Of a stretch of DNA of 47,802 bases, positions 30,641 through 39,532 are shown piece by piece. The notes under the pieces were generated by a model, which saw only the letters and a list, made by a program, of their open reading frames with translations, was not told where the DNA came from and made no database searches. Each line of letters starts with the position of its first letter. The first letter of the stretch is position 1. The translations under genes and the position numbers were made by a program. Where the stretch lies: assembly GCA_001600355.1 (NCBI GenBank), contig BCJU01000013.1:1-47802 (forward strand), in the 5' to 3' direction. The DNA comes from Meira nashicola. Lineage: Eukaryota > Basidiomycota > Exobasidiomycetes > Exobasidiales > Brachybasidiaceae.

Positions 30641-30652
30641 TAGTCTAGACTA
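30641..30652. promoter_or_regulatory. TAGTCTAGACTA 12-bp palindrome
   Basis: A perfect palindrome formed by two overlapping 7-mers, TAGTCTA (30641-30647) and TAGACTA (30646-30652). The same 7-mer occurs in ten other intergenic positions in the window. Confidence 0.55.
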
Positions 30653-30663
30653 TTCTAGAATAT

Positions 30664-30665
<2 letters not shown>

Positions 30666-30694
<29 letters not shown>
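30666..30694. repeat. (GT)n dinucleotide microsatellite
   Basis: About 14 GT units just upstream of the MAM33 start region, close to the (ATGC)6 tract. Confidence 0.95.
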
Positions 30695-30804
30695 GATGGA
30701 TGTCACTATTTTCTGTCATCTCATCAAAAAGGAGGGAAAAAAAACTTCACTCACCATCGTCATTATTCCCTTTTTAGATTGTGCAAGATCAAATTTTTAA
30801 CAAT

Positions 30805-31647
30805 ATGTTTGCGTCAAATTCGATTCGTATGCGAGCAAACTTGCTAAGCACTTTACAAAGATCATCTATGCGAATGGTTGGTAATCCACAAAGGGTCGTT
30901 CTTCCAATCAAAAATTTAGAAAAGCAAGATACGATCAAACCTTTAAACCGAATCTTGATTCGCTCATTTCATTCTTCAAAACCTACTTTAAGATCAGGTG
31001 AATCAGACGTTGAACTTTCATCTCGTCTCTCTCAAGAAATTGAATATGAAAGAGAGAATTCTATCAACCCAAACGAAAGATCAAACGAGCCTGCCTTTTT
31101 GACCAACTTTCGTTCTCAAGGTATTTGGAAAATTGAAGATCAACCTGGTTCTGATGAAATTGCTTTAACTCGTGATTTTGGAAATGAACATATTCGTGTA
31201 CTTTTTAGTATTGGAGATATTGGTGAAACGGCTGATGCTGATGAATTGGAAGAAAGTGAAGATGTAAATGAAGCAAAAGATGAAGAAGAAACTCCTGCTT
31301 TTCCCGTTAGATGTGCAATCACGATTTCCAAACAATCCCAAGGCGCATTAACGATTGATGCACAAGCAGTCGATGGTAGCTTCACAATCGAAAATATTAG
31401 CTTTTATAAAGATGCAAAATTGGCAACCGATCTTACGGCAGAGGCTGATTGGGCTCGAAGAGGATTGTACATAGGACCACAATTTGATACTTTAGATCAA
31501 ACTGTCCAAGAACAATTCGAGCACTTTTTGGAAGAACGTGGAATTGCGACAGAGTTGGCATTATTCATTCCAAACTTTGCCGAATTTAAGGAGCAAAGAG
31601 AATATTGCGCTTGGTTGGAAAATGTAAAAACTTTTGTTGATGCATAA
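30805..31647 (+). CDS. MAM33: Mitochondrial acidic matrix protein, Mam33/p32 family
   Basis: A 280-residue homologue of yeast Mam33 and human p32 (C1QBP). The N-terminus is basic with hydroxyl residues (about 1-70, ending near SFHSSKPTLRS), a mitochondrial targeting peptide. The mature part has the p32 pattern: acidic helices, beta-strands such as WKIEDQPGSDEIALTRDFG and IRVLFSIGD, an acidic loop (residues about 145-170), strand PVRCAITISKQ, ALTIDAQAVDG, and the terminal hallmark near LALFIPNFAEFKEQREYC and WLENVKTFVD. p32 proteins form doughnut trimers and support mitoribosome and respiratory function. The ATG at 30805 is chosen over a GTG at 30781 because GTG is not a eukaryotic start. The start shares a promoter with the CENP-L-like gene. 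Confidence 0.93.
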   Translation: MFASNSIRMRANLLSTLQRSSMRMVGNPQRVVLPIKNLEKQDTIKPLNRILIRSFHSSKPTLRSGESDVELSSRLSQEIEYERENSINPNERSNEPAFLTNFRSQGIWKIEDQPGSDEIALTRDFGNEHIRVLFSIGDIGETADADELEESEDVNEAKDEEETPAFPVRCAITISKQSQGALTIDAQAVDGSFTIENISFYKDAKLATDLTAEADWARRGLYIGPQFDTLDQTVQEQFEHFLEERGIATELALFIPNFAEFKEQREYCAWLENVKTFVDA

Positions 31648-31678
31648 TCGAATGCAATTATGCGAGAGAATGAGTAAA

Positions 31679-31743
31679 TGAGAGAGAATGAGAGAGAGAG
31701 AGAGAATATAATGATGATGATGGTGATGATGATGATGATGAAT
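31679..31743. repeat. GA- and GAT-repeat region in a convergent 3' gap
   Basis: GAGA and (GAT)n repeats in the 130-bp gap between the MAM33 stop (31647) and the PLD stop (31778). It yields a spurious His-rich minus-strand frame. Confidence 0.9.
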
Positions 31744-31777
31744 AATGATTACAGAGTGATAAAATGAATGAATAGAT

Positions 31778-34700
31778 CTATGCGTAAACATTGAGAGGAT
31801 TAATTTTATCCATGGGAAAGAGAAAGTTATCGGATCGATCTTCTGTTTCTAGAAAACGAGTACTAAAATGAACCAAAGTTCCTCGTAAAGTTTGCAGCAT
31901 TCGTTCCATTTCTTCCAATTCTGCTTGCGAGAAACCTTCATCAACAGAAGCTGCAGCGGCAGCCGAAACAGCTGCTTCCGTTCGAATTGGTTGAGCTGCA
32001 GCAGTATGGGAAGCGCTTATACCAGCGTTCGATTTAGCATATTGTTTCATAGAGTCACGTAAACCTTGAGGTTCTTGCCTTTGACCGGGCAAAGCATTGT
32101 TCAAAGTCGTCGGAATTGTAACCTCTTCGTCATCAGCATGTTCTTTTGCATATTCTACCGATGGATTTGGATTAATTCCAGTAACTTTGCGTTGTTGCGT
32201 TTCTGCTTGTGCAACTTGTTCACCGCTGCCCAATTGGCTATTCGATGAAGAGGAAGAAGATTGTGTTCCATCAATAGTGTCATTTTGCTTTTCTGATTCA
32301 GTGAATTTCATTTCACCTTCTTCTTCATCCGAATCGAATTCCCTATCCTCTGCTTTGACTTGAGATCGCTTTGGAGGTTTTTGAGTTGGGGGAGGTGGAG
32401 GTGGAGAACTTTGTGCGTTACCTCCCGATCGCGATAAACGAGAATACCAAGCTTGAAATGCTTTGTATTCCGGCCATGTGGTCACCATATCATCCGGTAC
32501 TGAACGAAAAACTTTGCGAAATATTTGCGTATTATGCGTGGCAGAAGAAACCCAAAGGTCTTTAAAGAATTTCGGATCGAGTGGGTCGATGAACAATTGA
32601 CGATTGTCATCATTATTTTCATCGCAATCGGAATAACCCTGCACTTCATCAGCATCAACGTCATAGCCAAGGTGCTCTCTCATCAAACGAATTCGTAAAG
32701 TGTGTGCAAATCGGCCAACTTTATATGATTTTCCTGCCATTGTAGAATCAATCATATCCGTATCTCGAACTACACATGCTAATTCGCTATCACGATCACC
32801 TCTTTGACTTCTTTCGTTAATATTTGCAGATCCGATGATAGCCAATCGATCGTCAACAATCATTGCTTTTGCATGAATGTATACTTGTTCGGTCGTCAAT
32901 CTTCCTGATGGCAATTTACCCCATTGACGAAGAGAAAAAAAGGAAATGTATTGTTCAGGATCGATTCCACGTCTACGTAATTTGCTAAAAATGCTATCTT
33001 CGCCTCGAGAAATTGATCTATACTGTAAATCAACAATCAATCGAACAGAAGATGCATCTGGATGATCGATTGGCATTGGAAAACCAGGAATGAGAGGAAT
33101 AACGATGATCGCTTTCCATGCCGTCTTTTCTCTTTCTGCGCGGATGATACGACTGACCAAAGCTTCGCCAATCATATTTTCGATAACCGTTCCACGTGCT
33201 TCTGTACTCGTTACAAAGAATTGATTTTCAATGTAGACAAAATGATCGCTCATTTGAATTGATTTGAGATAAGCGTTTTGAATACTATGTTCGACCGTAT
33301 TTGCTGTTCCCATGCTCCATGGACCTGCCGATCGACAAATTTGTGCTTCACATGTTCCGGTCAAATCGAATTTTTTCAAATCAGAAGGAGAAAAGTCTGC
33401 AGGAGGAATGAGAAAGGGCATCAAACGTTTATGATTCTTGATCCGAAGTAAAAGATTCCATCTTTGTGTAAAATGACGACAAAGATCTCGTGCAGGTTGT
33501 CCAATAAGTTGAAGTCCGATATCGTGCCAAGGCATCCGTGGAAAATGTTCACGATCGAAAAGGTCTGCTTCTGGCTTTGTTAAATCATGCCATTCTACAA
33601 CACGTTCGTTTGCGAAATCTTGACCTGGCCAAACGTAAAATTCTCTTCCTTCAGCACCAGGTCCTAACAAATTTGCTTCGTGATGTTGTGCGACCATGAC
33701 AGCTTTACCGGTGGCTTTTGTCACGCTACCTGAATGTGCCATTGATCCAACCGGTTGAGGAGATGATCCTTTTGCATCTTCATTTTCCATGAGATGATTA
33801 TCTGTCAAAACGTGTGAAGATGTATCCCAGCGACCGAAACAAAGATCCAAGCCGCCCATAAAAGCAATCGTTTCATCAATCACACAAAGCTTTTCATGAT
33901 GAGCCCAATAAAAAGTTCCAGTCTGGAAATGACTTGGAGAGCGTTGAACGAAAATGTTTGGATGTAAGCCGATTAGACGCTGTTTCGTATAATTGGAATC
34001 TGTTGGAGTGAAATTGTTCGAAACTTCATTGTAAACGATAACAAAAATCTTGACGCCCTCTTCTGCTTTTCGCTTTAAGATATTGTCAAGTCTATACTTT
34101 GGCGAACCCGGTCTTCTCAAATATAATTCAGGACTTAACCACCAATCGTGAATGTAAACGCAATCTTTTGCTCTTGTTAAGGCACGGCTGACTTGCCAAT
34201 AATAATCTCGTCCATCAACAATCCAACGAGCATTGCAATTAAGACGAATGGGAGCAAAACTCTCAAATCTGTTCTTCTTGCCAAAAATGTTTCTCTTTGC
34301 AACACGTTCCATACTTGCGATAAATTGGTTCATCTGGCGTTCATTATTTGCTACTAATTTTAACTTCCTTTCGGCATTTTTGATGTGGAACGTATGACTT
34401 GACACTTTCGCATCAGCTTTGCTTCGATGACTGCCGGAATATTCGTCATCGCCTGGATCACGAAAATGGCCTTCAGTTAAGATTGCGGTTTCATCTTTTC
34501 CCTCTAGAGCTGCTGAATGCGAAGTTGATTCTTTCTGGTCTGATTTGCTTTTTTGCTTTCCAACTGATCGAGCTTGCTTATCAGTGGGCTCAATTTCAAT
34601 CGTTTCTCCTGTCTTTTCAGGTGATTGTTGTTGCTCATTTTCTATCTTTTCTTTACCCTTTTTACTATTTTCGTTTGAATTTCCATGACCGAAATCTTGT

Positions 34701-35905
34701 GCTAAATGTAGCGTTTGTCGATAAAGTCTTTTTGGTCTCTCAATCTCAAATTGATTGTCAAGTAAGAATACGTCAAAGACTTGGGTAGAATCTGGTTGAT
34801 CTACGATTGCGATATATGACTCACGTACTATACACCATTTCGGCTCATGAGCTTTGATCCATGTGACAGGAGTGAGTAAACTTCCTTGCGCATCTTTTCT
34901 TGATGATCTTGATAGGATGCGCAAATATCCTTGTTTGCCTTGATAGCCACCTTTTGAAGCCAAAGTGATCGATAAAGTACTTAATTCGAAAAATTTACAT
35001 AATCGATTTGCTTCAGGTTTGAACATAGTCCTCTTAATGATTTCAATCAAATAATCTTCAAGTGCTGATCTTTGTGCTTGTGCGAAACGTGCTTTCCCGT
35101 TATCTCCTGTTCCTCTTCCCCATCCTTGACGTTGAAGTTGTGTGAAATAAGGTAGACTAGTTTTTGGAAAGCTAGGAACACCCACATCACCTTCTGTAGA
35201 TCCAACGGGACGTCCAAGATATCCTTTGATAGCCGCAGCACGATAATGAGTATGCAGGTTGATGAAATCTCTCAAAGATCTATAGCAAACCCATCTGATC
35301 AAGCCATCCCCATACTCTAATTCGATTCGAAAAACGGCTGAAGATGTGTGTAAAGGGTTTACACTATCACTTATTCGAAGATGTAAGTGATTTAATAAGA
35401 CTGGAATACGACGATGCCCTTGTTCATCGCGTTCCATTGACATCTTTATCATAAATACGGGCAAAATTCCAGTTTGCATTTCCGTCACAACGCTCATTTG
35501 TCCTACCACTCTTGCTTTACGATTGGGTGTTCCTTTTCCCTTCTTTGCGGCATTTTCACGTAACCTTTGACGTAAAGCGTTCCAACGTGCACTTGATTGA
35601 GGAGTTGCAGAAGAAGAGCCATGAAGTCCATCTATTCCTTTGATTGTATTACTTCCCTCTGCTTGTTCATCTGTTCCATCGCTATTATGTAATTTAGAAT
35701 TTTCATTTTGAACATCATCTTGTACACTGGCTCCATTTCCATTAGCGTTGATACTACTACTACCACCTCCCATCATTAATTTACTTATTCTGAGCATTCG
35801 ACTGCTTTGGGATAAAGGAGTAGAAGGTTCTTCCTCTGTTTCTCCATAACCTTCAATTTGTTCATTTTGTCCCATTGCTTTTGTATCATCATTCTTTTTT
35901 GACAT
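31778..35905 (-). CDS. PLD1: Phospholipase D with PX and PH regions (Spo14/PLD1-type)
   Basis: A 1375-residue HKD-family phospholipase D, which hydrolyses phosphatidylcholine to phosphatidic acid at membranes, needed for sporulation and traffic in yeast. An N-terminal Ser-rich part precedes a PX-like domain (about 155-315, with PVLLNHLHLRISD, FRIELEYGDGLIRWVCYRSL, then a proline/tyrosine-rich loop) and a PH-like domain (about 325-545, split by a Lys/Ser insert). Catalytic HKD1 is HHEKLCVID near 670, with GGLDLCFGRWD. HKD2 is HAKAMIVDD near 1012, with GSANINERSQRGDRDSE. The C-terminus is low-complexity. The first ATG is 35903-35905, but the frame stays open to 36035 without an ATG and reads as Ser-rich coding-like sequence. 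An upstream exon is therefore plausible, and the true N-terminus may be longer. Confidence 0.9.
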   Translation of the reverse strand: MSKKNDDTKAMGQNEQIEGYGETEEEPSTPLSQSSRMLRISKLMMGGGSSSINANGNGASVQDDVQNENSKLHNSDGTDEQAEGSNTIKGIDGLHGSSSATPQSSARWNALRQRLRENAAKKGKGTPNRKARVVGQMSVVTEMQTGILPVFMIKMSMERDEQGHRRIPVLLNHLHLRISDSVNPLHTSSAVFRIELEYGDGLIRWVCYRSLRDFINLHTHYRAAAIKGYLGRPVGSTEGDVGVPSFPKTSLPYFTQLQRQGWGRGTGDNGKARFAQAQRSALEDYLIEIIKRTMFKPEANRLCKFFELSTLSITLASKGGYQGKQGYLRILSRSSRKDAQGSLLTPVTWIKAHEPKWCIVRESYIAIVDQPDSTQVFDVFLLDNQFEIERPKRLYRQTLHLAQDFGHGNSNENSKKGKEKIENEQQQSPEKTGETIEIEPTDKQARSVGKQKSKSDQKESTSHSAALEGKDETAILTEGHFRDPGDDEYSGSHRSKADAKVSSHTFHIKNAERKLKLVANNERQMNQFIASMERVAKRNIFGKKNRFESFAPIRLNCNARWIVDGRDYYWQVSRALTRAKDCVYIHDWWLSPELYLRRPGSPKYRLDNILKRKAEEGVKIFVIVYNEVSNNFTPTDSNYTKQRLIGLHPNIFVQRSPSHFQTGTFYWAHHEKLCVIDETIAFMGGLDLCFGRWDTSSHVLTDNHLMENEDAKGSSPQPVGSMAHSGSVTKATGKAVMVAQHHEANLLGPGAEGREFYVWPGQDFANERVVEWHDLTKPEADLFDREHFPRMPWHDIGLQLIGQPARDLCRHFTQRWNLLLRIKNHKRLMPFLIPPADFSPSDLKKFDLTGTCEAQICRSAGPWSMGTANTVEHSIQNAYLKSIQMSDHFVYIENQFFVTSTEARGTVIENMIGEALVSRIIRAEREKTAWKAIIVIPLIPGFPMPIDHPDASSVRLIVDLQYRSISRGEDSIFSKLRRRGIDPEQYISFFSLRQWGKLPSGRLTTEQVYIHAKAMIVDDRLAIIGSANINERSQRGDRDSELACVVRDTDMIDSTMAGKSYKVGRFAHTLRIRLMREHLGYDVDADEVQGYSDCDENNDDNRQLFIDPLDPKFFKDLWVSSATHNTQIFRKVFRSVPDDMVTTWPEYKAFQAWYSRLSRSGGNAQSSPPPPPPTQKPPKRSQVKAEDREFDSDEEEGEMKFTESEKQNDTIDGTQSSSSSSNSQLGSGEQVAQAETQQRKVTGINPNPSVEYAKEHADDEEVTIPTTLNNALPGQRQEPQGLRDSMKQYAKSNAGISASHTAAAQPIRTEAAVSAAAAASVDEGFSQAELEEMERMLQTLRGTLVHFSTRFLETEDRSDNFLFPMDKINPLNVYA

Positions 35906-36226
35906 TCTTGCTTTTGAAGAGGTAAGAACATCCAAAGAACGATTGCTAAAATGGCTTTCTGAATCTGAAGATTTCTGACCACTTTTACCTTTGATGGTGG
36001 AGGAAGAAAGTGTTGAAATGTATGCGCGGGAGCATCACAAGCTTATTTTTTTGTGCAAGTTCACACGCACGCATACATTCAGGAACAATAGCGCGGTATG
36101 CAAAAAAAGGGGACAATGTTAATAATTTTTTATCTTTTCATTTGTGTTGCTGATAGTATACATTGTTCAAGAAGTGCTTTTATCCTAATGTACATTGTAA
36201 GATATACTATGAAAAAAAGAAAGGGT
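35906..36226. promoter_or_regulatory. Upstream region of PLD
   Basis: About 320 bp to the stop of the PPR-like gene. The part up to 36035 may be coding, in frame with PLD. The rest is AT-rich with an isolated GCGCGG near 36093. Because it is short, the PLD promoter must lie here or in the neighbouring 3' end. Confidence 0.4.
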
Positions 36227-39148
36227 TTACAATCTTTTTTCTGGTGATCGATCCAATTCACTAATCCAAATACGAAAATCTAAAGGAACTTCTAAGCCAA
36301 AAGTCTTCATATCAAATTCGATCAATCTAAAGAAATCCGAAAATGAATCATCCTGTTGAAGTAATATTGGATCAAAAGGAAGTCTCTTTCTTCCCTTTTT
36401 TCGAAAAACAGAAAGCAAATTACTGTAAAATTGATTATCAGGTCGATTTGAAGGTAGGACTTGGGAAATTTGAATACGTGAGACATTGGTCAGATTGACA
36501 TTTTCACGAGGATGATCATTTTCTTGATTTGGTGACCAAATTTCTCTCAATTGAAAATATCTTAATCTTGCAATCTTTCTAGCCATCAAAGTTCGATCAT
36601 TAATTTTTGTCATTTGTGGATCAATGTTTGAATTCCGTCCCAATTCGTATGCCCAACCGAGAACATTCATTTTGGATCGTAAACGAATTGTATGATTGTA
36701 TCTTTTCTTTGTGCCATAAATTCTAGGACCAACGGAAGAAGATGAAGCATCAGTCATAGAATTGTAAGCTTTTAAACGTGCAATGATTGTACAATCACGT
36801 TTAACTTCAATCGCGTACAATTGATTCAAAATTGTTAAAGCACGAATGGTATCATAATTTGTCGTATTTCCTTGTATATAACCTTGTCGCCGTTTCACTC
36901 GAAGCCATAATCTCCAAAGTCGTTCAGCAAGACCTGTTTTTAATTGTCCAACAGTCAGACGCAATGCTGCTACAAGTACTGACGGATGAAATTGCGCTTG
37001 AATATGACTTTCTTCAACATTCTCACTACCTTTAAATGTTTTTTTAAAGGTAGAATTGATCACTTGAGAATTATCATATCTCGACTCAAATTTCTTTTCA
37101 CGCTTTTTACGTGCTTTGAGATTTCGAATTCGCACACGACGAATCGGGTATCTTGGCCTATCGATTTGAAGTGACGGATAAAGTAACATGATGGCCTTCT
37201 TTGCAGAGATAAAAGCCACATCAAGCGACACACTTTCATTTCCAATTCGGCTATGATAAAGTAATGCAAATTTTGCTGCATCTAGCAATGCAATAATCCT
37301 AGCTCGATAATTGGTATTCACAGCATGCTGTAATAAGCTGTACATAACAGAATTGGGATATTCTCTTTTGCCGTCAAATTTGTCTCTGAAACCTTTGCGC
37401 AAAGACAAATGAGCTGCAAGTATAGCTGATCGAAGCATTTTTGCATTTCCTAATTTTGCCGAATTTCCAATCAAGATTGTCAATGTAACCTCATCAGGGC
37501 GTGGCGCATTATTAGACGTAAGCATGTAATCGATCAACTTGGAAGCCATTTCTACTGAAGCTTCGCCGAACAGCGGGGATGAGACCATGAATCTCTGTAA
37601 AATCATGTTGAAAGTATGTATACCCAATTTGTCTAATAAATGGACTTGTTCATTGAGATCAATACAGCGTTCCAGCCAAGAACGAAATTCAAACGAAAGC
37701 CTTTTCGCTTTTTCTTCTTGTTCTGGGTAAAAATGATGCAAAGATGTAGGATCTTCAAAGAGCCGTATTGAATTGATTAAGCAGCGCAAATTTGATGTGA
37801 AATCTTGCGTGTCCCAGATTAATTTAGGAGTGAAAGAATCCTTCCTTCTGTTACGGGATACGATCGAAAATATACGATTAAACATTTCCAATAGTTCTTC
37901 AAGTTTCCCCTTAACAGTCGCTGCTTCTACATCGTCTTTGTTAATCAAAATTTTGGATGTAGCGCGAACTTGATGTCGAAACGTCTTTGAAACGATTTGT
38001 TGTAATCGAGCAGTATGTTCATTCGGTGATTTCCAATAATTCATTTCATCTAATAAAAGATGCAAAGTAGAGGAAGTTCTTGTACTTTTTGCGTATGCTT
38101 GTGCCATCATTCTAATGGATGCATTAATGACAGAGCTACCATTGTTAAATGATTCAGAAAGTGAAGTTCGAAATCGATTCCAGTCCAGAGAAAGAGGATG
38201 AATCCATGAAGTGTATGGTATTTGTCTTACAAGTAGCCTGAGTTCTGTTGCTATTGCTTCATGTTCTTTACTCGTGAATTTGCGCGAGAGAACATCCTGA
38301 TTGATTTCTTCGGATGTGAGATCGTTGACAATGTCGTAGTATATTGGTGCCAGATCTTGCAAGAATGGACCGGAGGAAAGAACGGAATCTTCGATGAACA
38401 TTGCTTCCTTTTCATCCTGATTGAATGATTTTTGCTTTGCACTCTCTTCTTCCTTGCGTTTTTTTATCCTTTTTCTGTGCCATTCTTCACTTCCGTTCCC
38501 ACTTTCGAATTTCATCTTCAACAAGTCTAATTCCCATCTCAAAAAATCTTGCATCATTCTTGCACAGACAATTAACCCATCTCTACCAATGAGAGCACCA
38601 ATTGTACGAATGACATGAGCATAACCACTGCGAATTAGGTATGTTTCGTACGATAATACATCGATATCGGATTTCAACGATGACCGTTTGACCAAGTCCA
38701 CGTAAATACGTGTAGCTTGAAAAAGATGATCTTTCGCTGTCCAAAAGGTTTCCGTTTCGGAAGAATCTCTAGAGAGAATAATAGCACGATCGCAATGGTT
38801 TAACAAATTTTTAAGTGCTTCCTCATCGATTGTCTTGTCTAACCTTGGAGAGAAGAATTGTAAAGATTGCGGCTTCGTATTTTGATGTACAAAGGTAGAG
38901 GATTCAGTTTGATTTGCTGTATATCTTGCGGAACAAAAGTCATCCTTTTTCTCTAAATCATTTTTCAATTTTTCCCTATGCTTTTCATCGCTAGCATAGA
39001 ACCGTTTTGAAGTCTCTGCTGAAGTATGTATCGATCGGAGGAAAGATTGCGCAGCATTTGCTTGTGAAGGAAGAAAGTACGAGGATGGACAAATTGATCT
39101 TTGAATGCTGAAAGCACATCCTATACCTCTTTGCGGCCATATAGACAT
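36227..39148 (-). CDS. Predicted mitochondrial pentatricopeptide/helical-repeat protein
   Basis: A 973-residue protein from ATG 39146-39148. The first 50 residues are basic with Ser/Ala and no acids (for example RSICPSSYFLPSQANAAQSF), a mitochondrial presequence. The rest is alpha-helical. A section near 500-700 has PPR-like two-helix units (for instance THTFNMILQR-type, TLTILIGNSAKLGNAKML, YSLLQHAVNTNYRARIIALLDAAKF). A very basic stretch near 680-720 (RRVRIRNLKARKKREKK) could contact RNA. PPR proteins bind organellar transcripts and act in their processing or translation. I see no named family. The exact number of repeats cannot be judged by eye. It lies in tandem with PLD on minus. Confidence 0.6.
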   Translation of the reverse strand: MSIWPQRGIGCAFSIQRSICPSSYFLPSQANAAQSFLRSIHTSAETSKRFYASDEKHREKLKNDLEKKDDFCSARYTANQTESSTFVHQNTKPQSLQFFSPRLDKTIDEEALKNLLNHCDRAIILSRDSSETETFWTAKDHLFQATRIYVDLVKRSSLKSDIDVLSYETYLIRSGYAHVIRTIGALIGRDGLIVCARMMQDFLRWELDLLKMKFESGNGSEEWHRKRIKKRKEEESAKQKSFNQDEKEAMFIEDSVLSSGPFLQDLAPIYYDIVNDLTSEEINQDVLSRKFTSKEHEAIATELRLLVRQIPYTSWIHPLSLDWNRFRTSLSESFNNGSSVINASIRMMAQAYAKSTRTSSTLHLLLDEMNYWKSPNEHTARLQQIVSKTFRHQVRATSKILINKDDVEAATVKGKLEELLEMFNRIFSIVSRNRRKDSFTPKLIWDTQDFTSNLRCLINSIRLFEDPTSLHHFYPEQEEKAKRLSFEFRSWLERCIDLNEQVHLLDKLGIHTFNMILQRFMVSSPLFGEASVEMASKLIDYMLTSNNAPRPDEVTLTILIGNSAKLGNAKMLRSAILAAHLSLRKGFRDKFDGKREYPNSVMYSLLQHAVNTNYRARIIALLDAAKFALLYHSRIGNESVSLDVAFISAKKAIMLLYPSLQIDRPRYPIRRVRIRNLKARKKREKKFESRYDNSQVINSTFKKTFKGSENVEESHIQAQFHPSVLVAALRLTVGQLKTGLAERLWRLWLRVKRRQGYIQGNTTNYDTIRALTILNQLYAIEVKRDCTIIARLKAYNSMTDASSSSVGPRIYGTKKRYNHTIRLRSKMNVLGWAYELGRNSNIDPQMTKINDRTLMARKIARLRYFQLREIWSPNQENDHPRENVNLTNVSRIQISQVLPSNRPDNQFYSNLLSVFRKKGRKRLPFDPILLQQDDSFSDFFRLIEFDMKTFGLEVPLDFRIWISELDRSPEKRL

Positions 39149-39532
39149 ACCTCGTATGTGTCCTTTAACTCCTCCCTCCTCCCGGTAAAGGCATGACGGA
39201 GAGAAGGTAAAGATGAAAGACGATCTTCTGGTAAAATTTTAGCGTGCATTTGAGCTGAAATATTTTAGCGTAGACGCAGGCGCACGCGTTAGAGTGCTTT
39301 TGTTTAACGGTAATAACATTCTTATTCGTCGATTCTACCTAACTAAGTTTAGTCTACATATAGATACATTGATTGAATTTTGGAAGAGCGAATTGTGGTC
39401 AGAATTCACTTGATAATCGTCAAAATGGGGATCTTTCATTCTTGTTGTATTTTCGTTTCAAAACTTTTCGACATATACAAGTGCCCATCTTCTAACATCA
39501 TTGGCTTTCAAATTGTTTGCAATTGGAATCCT
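39149..39532. promoter_or_regulatory. Upstream region of the PPR-like gene
   Basis: 384 bp, no gene. It contains ACGCGT (39284-39289) in a GC-rich spot and TAGTCTA (39350-39356), about 200 bp before the PPR-like ATG. The downstream part is the 3' flank of the coiled-coil gene. Confidence 0.45.

Larger units (their letters stand above)
30441..30804. promoter_or_regulatory. Divergent promoter of the CENP-L-like and MAM33 genes
   Basis: 364 bp with an ACGCGT box (30539-30544), (ATGC)6 at 30553-30576, a CACGTG (30633-30638), the palindrome TAGTCTAGACTA (30641-30652) and a (GT)n tract (30666-30694). A MAM33 open frame starts at GTG 30781 but the ATG is 30805. Confidence 0.6.

Noticed and set aside
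31561..31791. His-rich minus-strand frame
   Set aside because: It is translated GAT microsatellite in a 3' gap.
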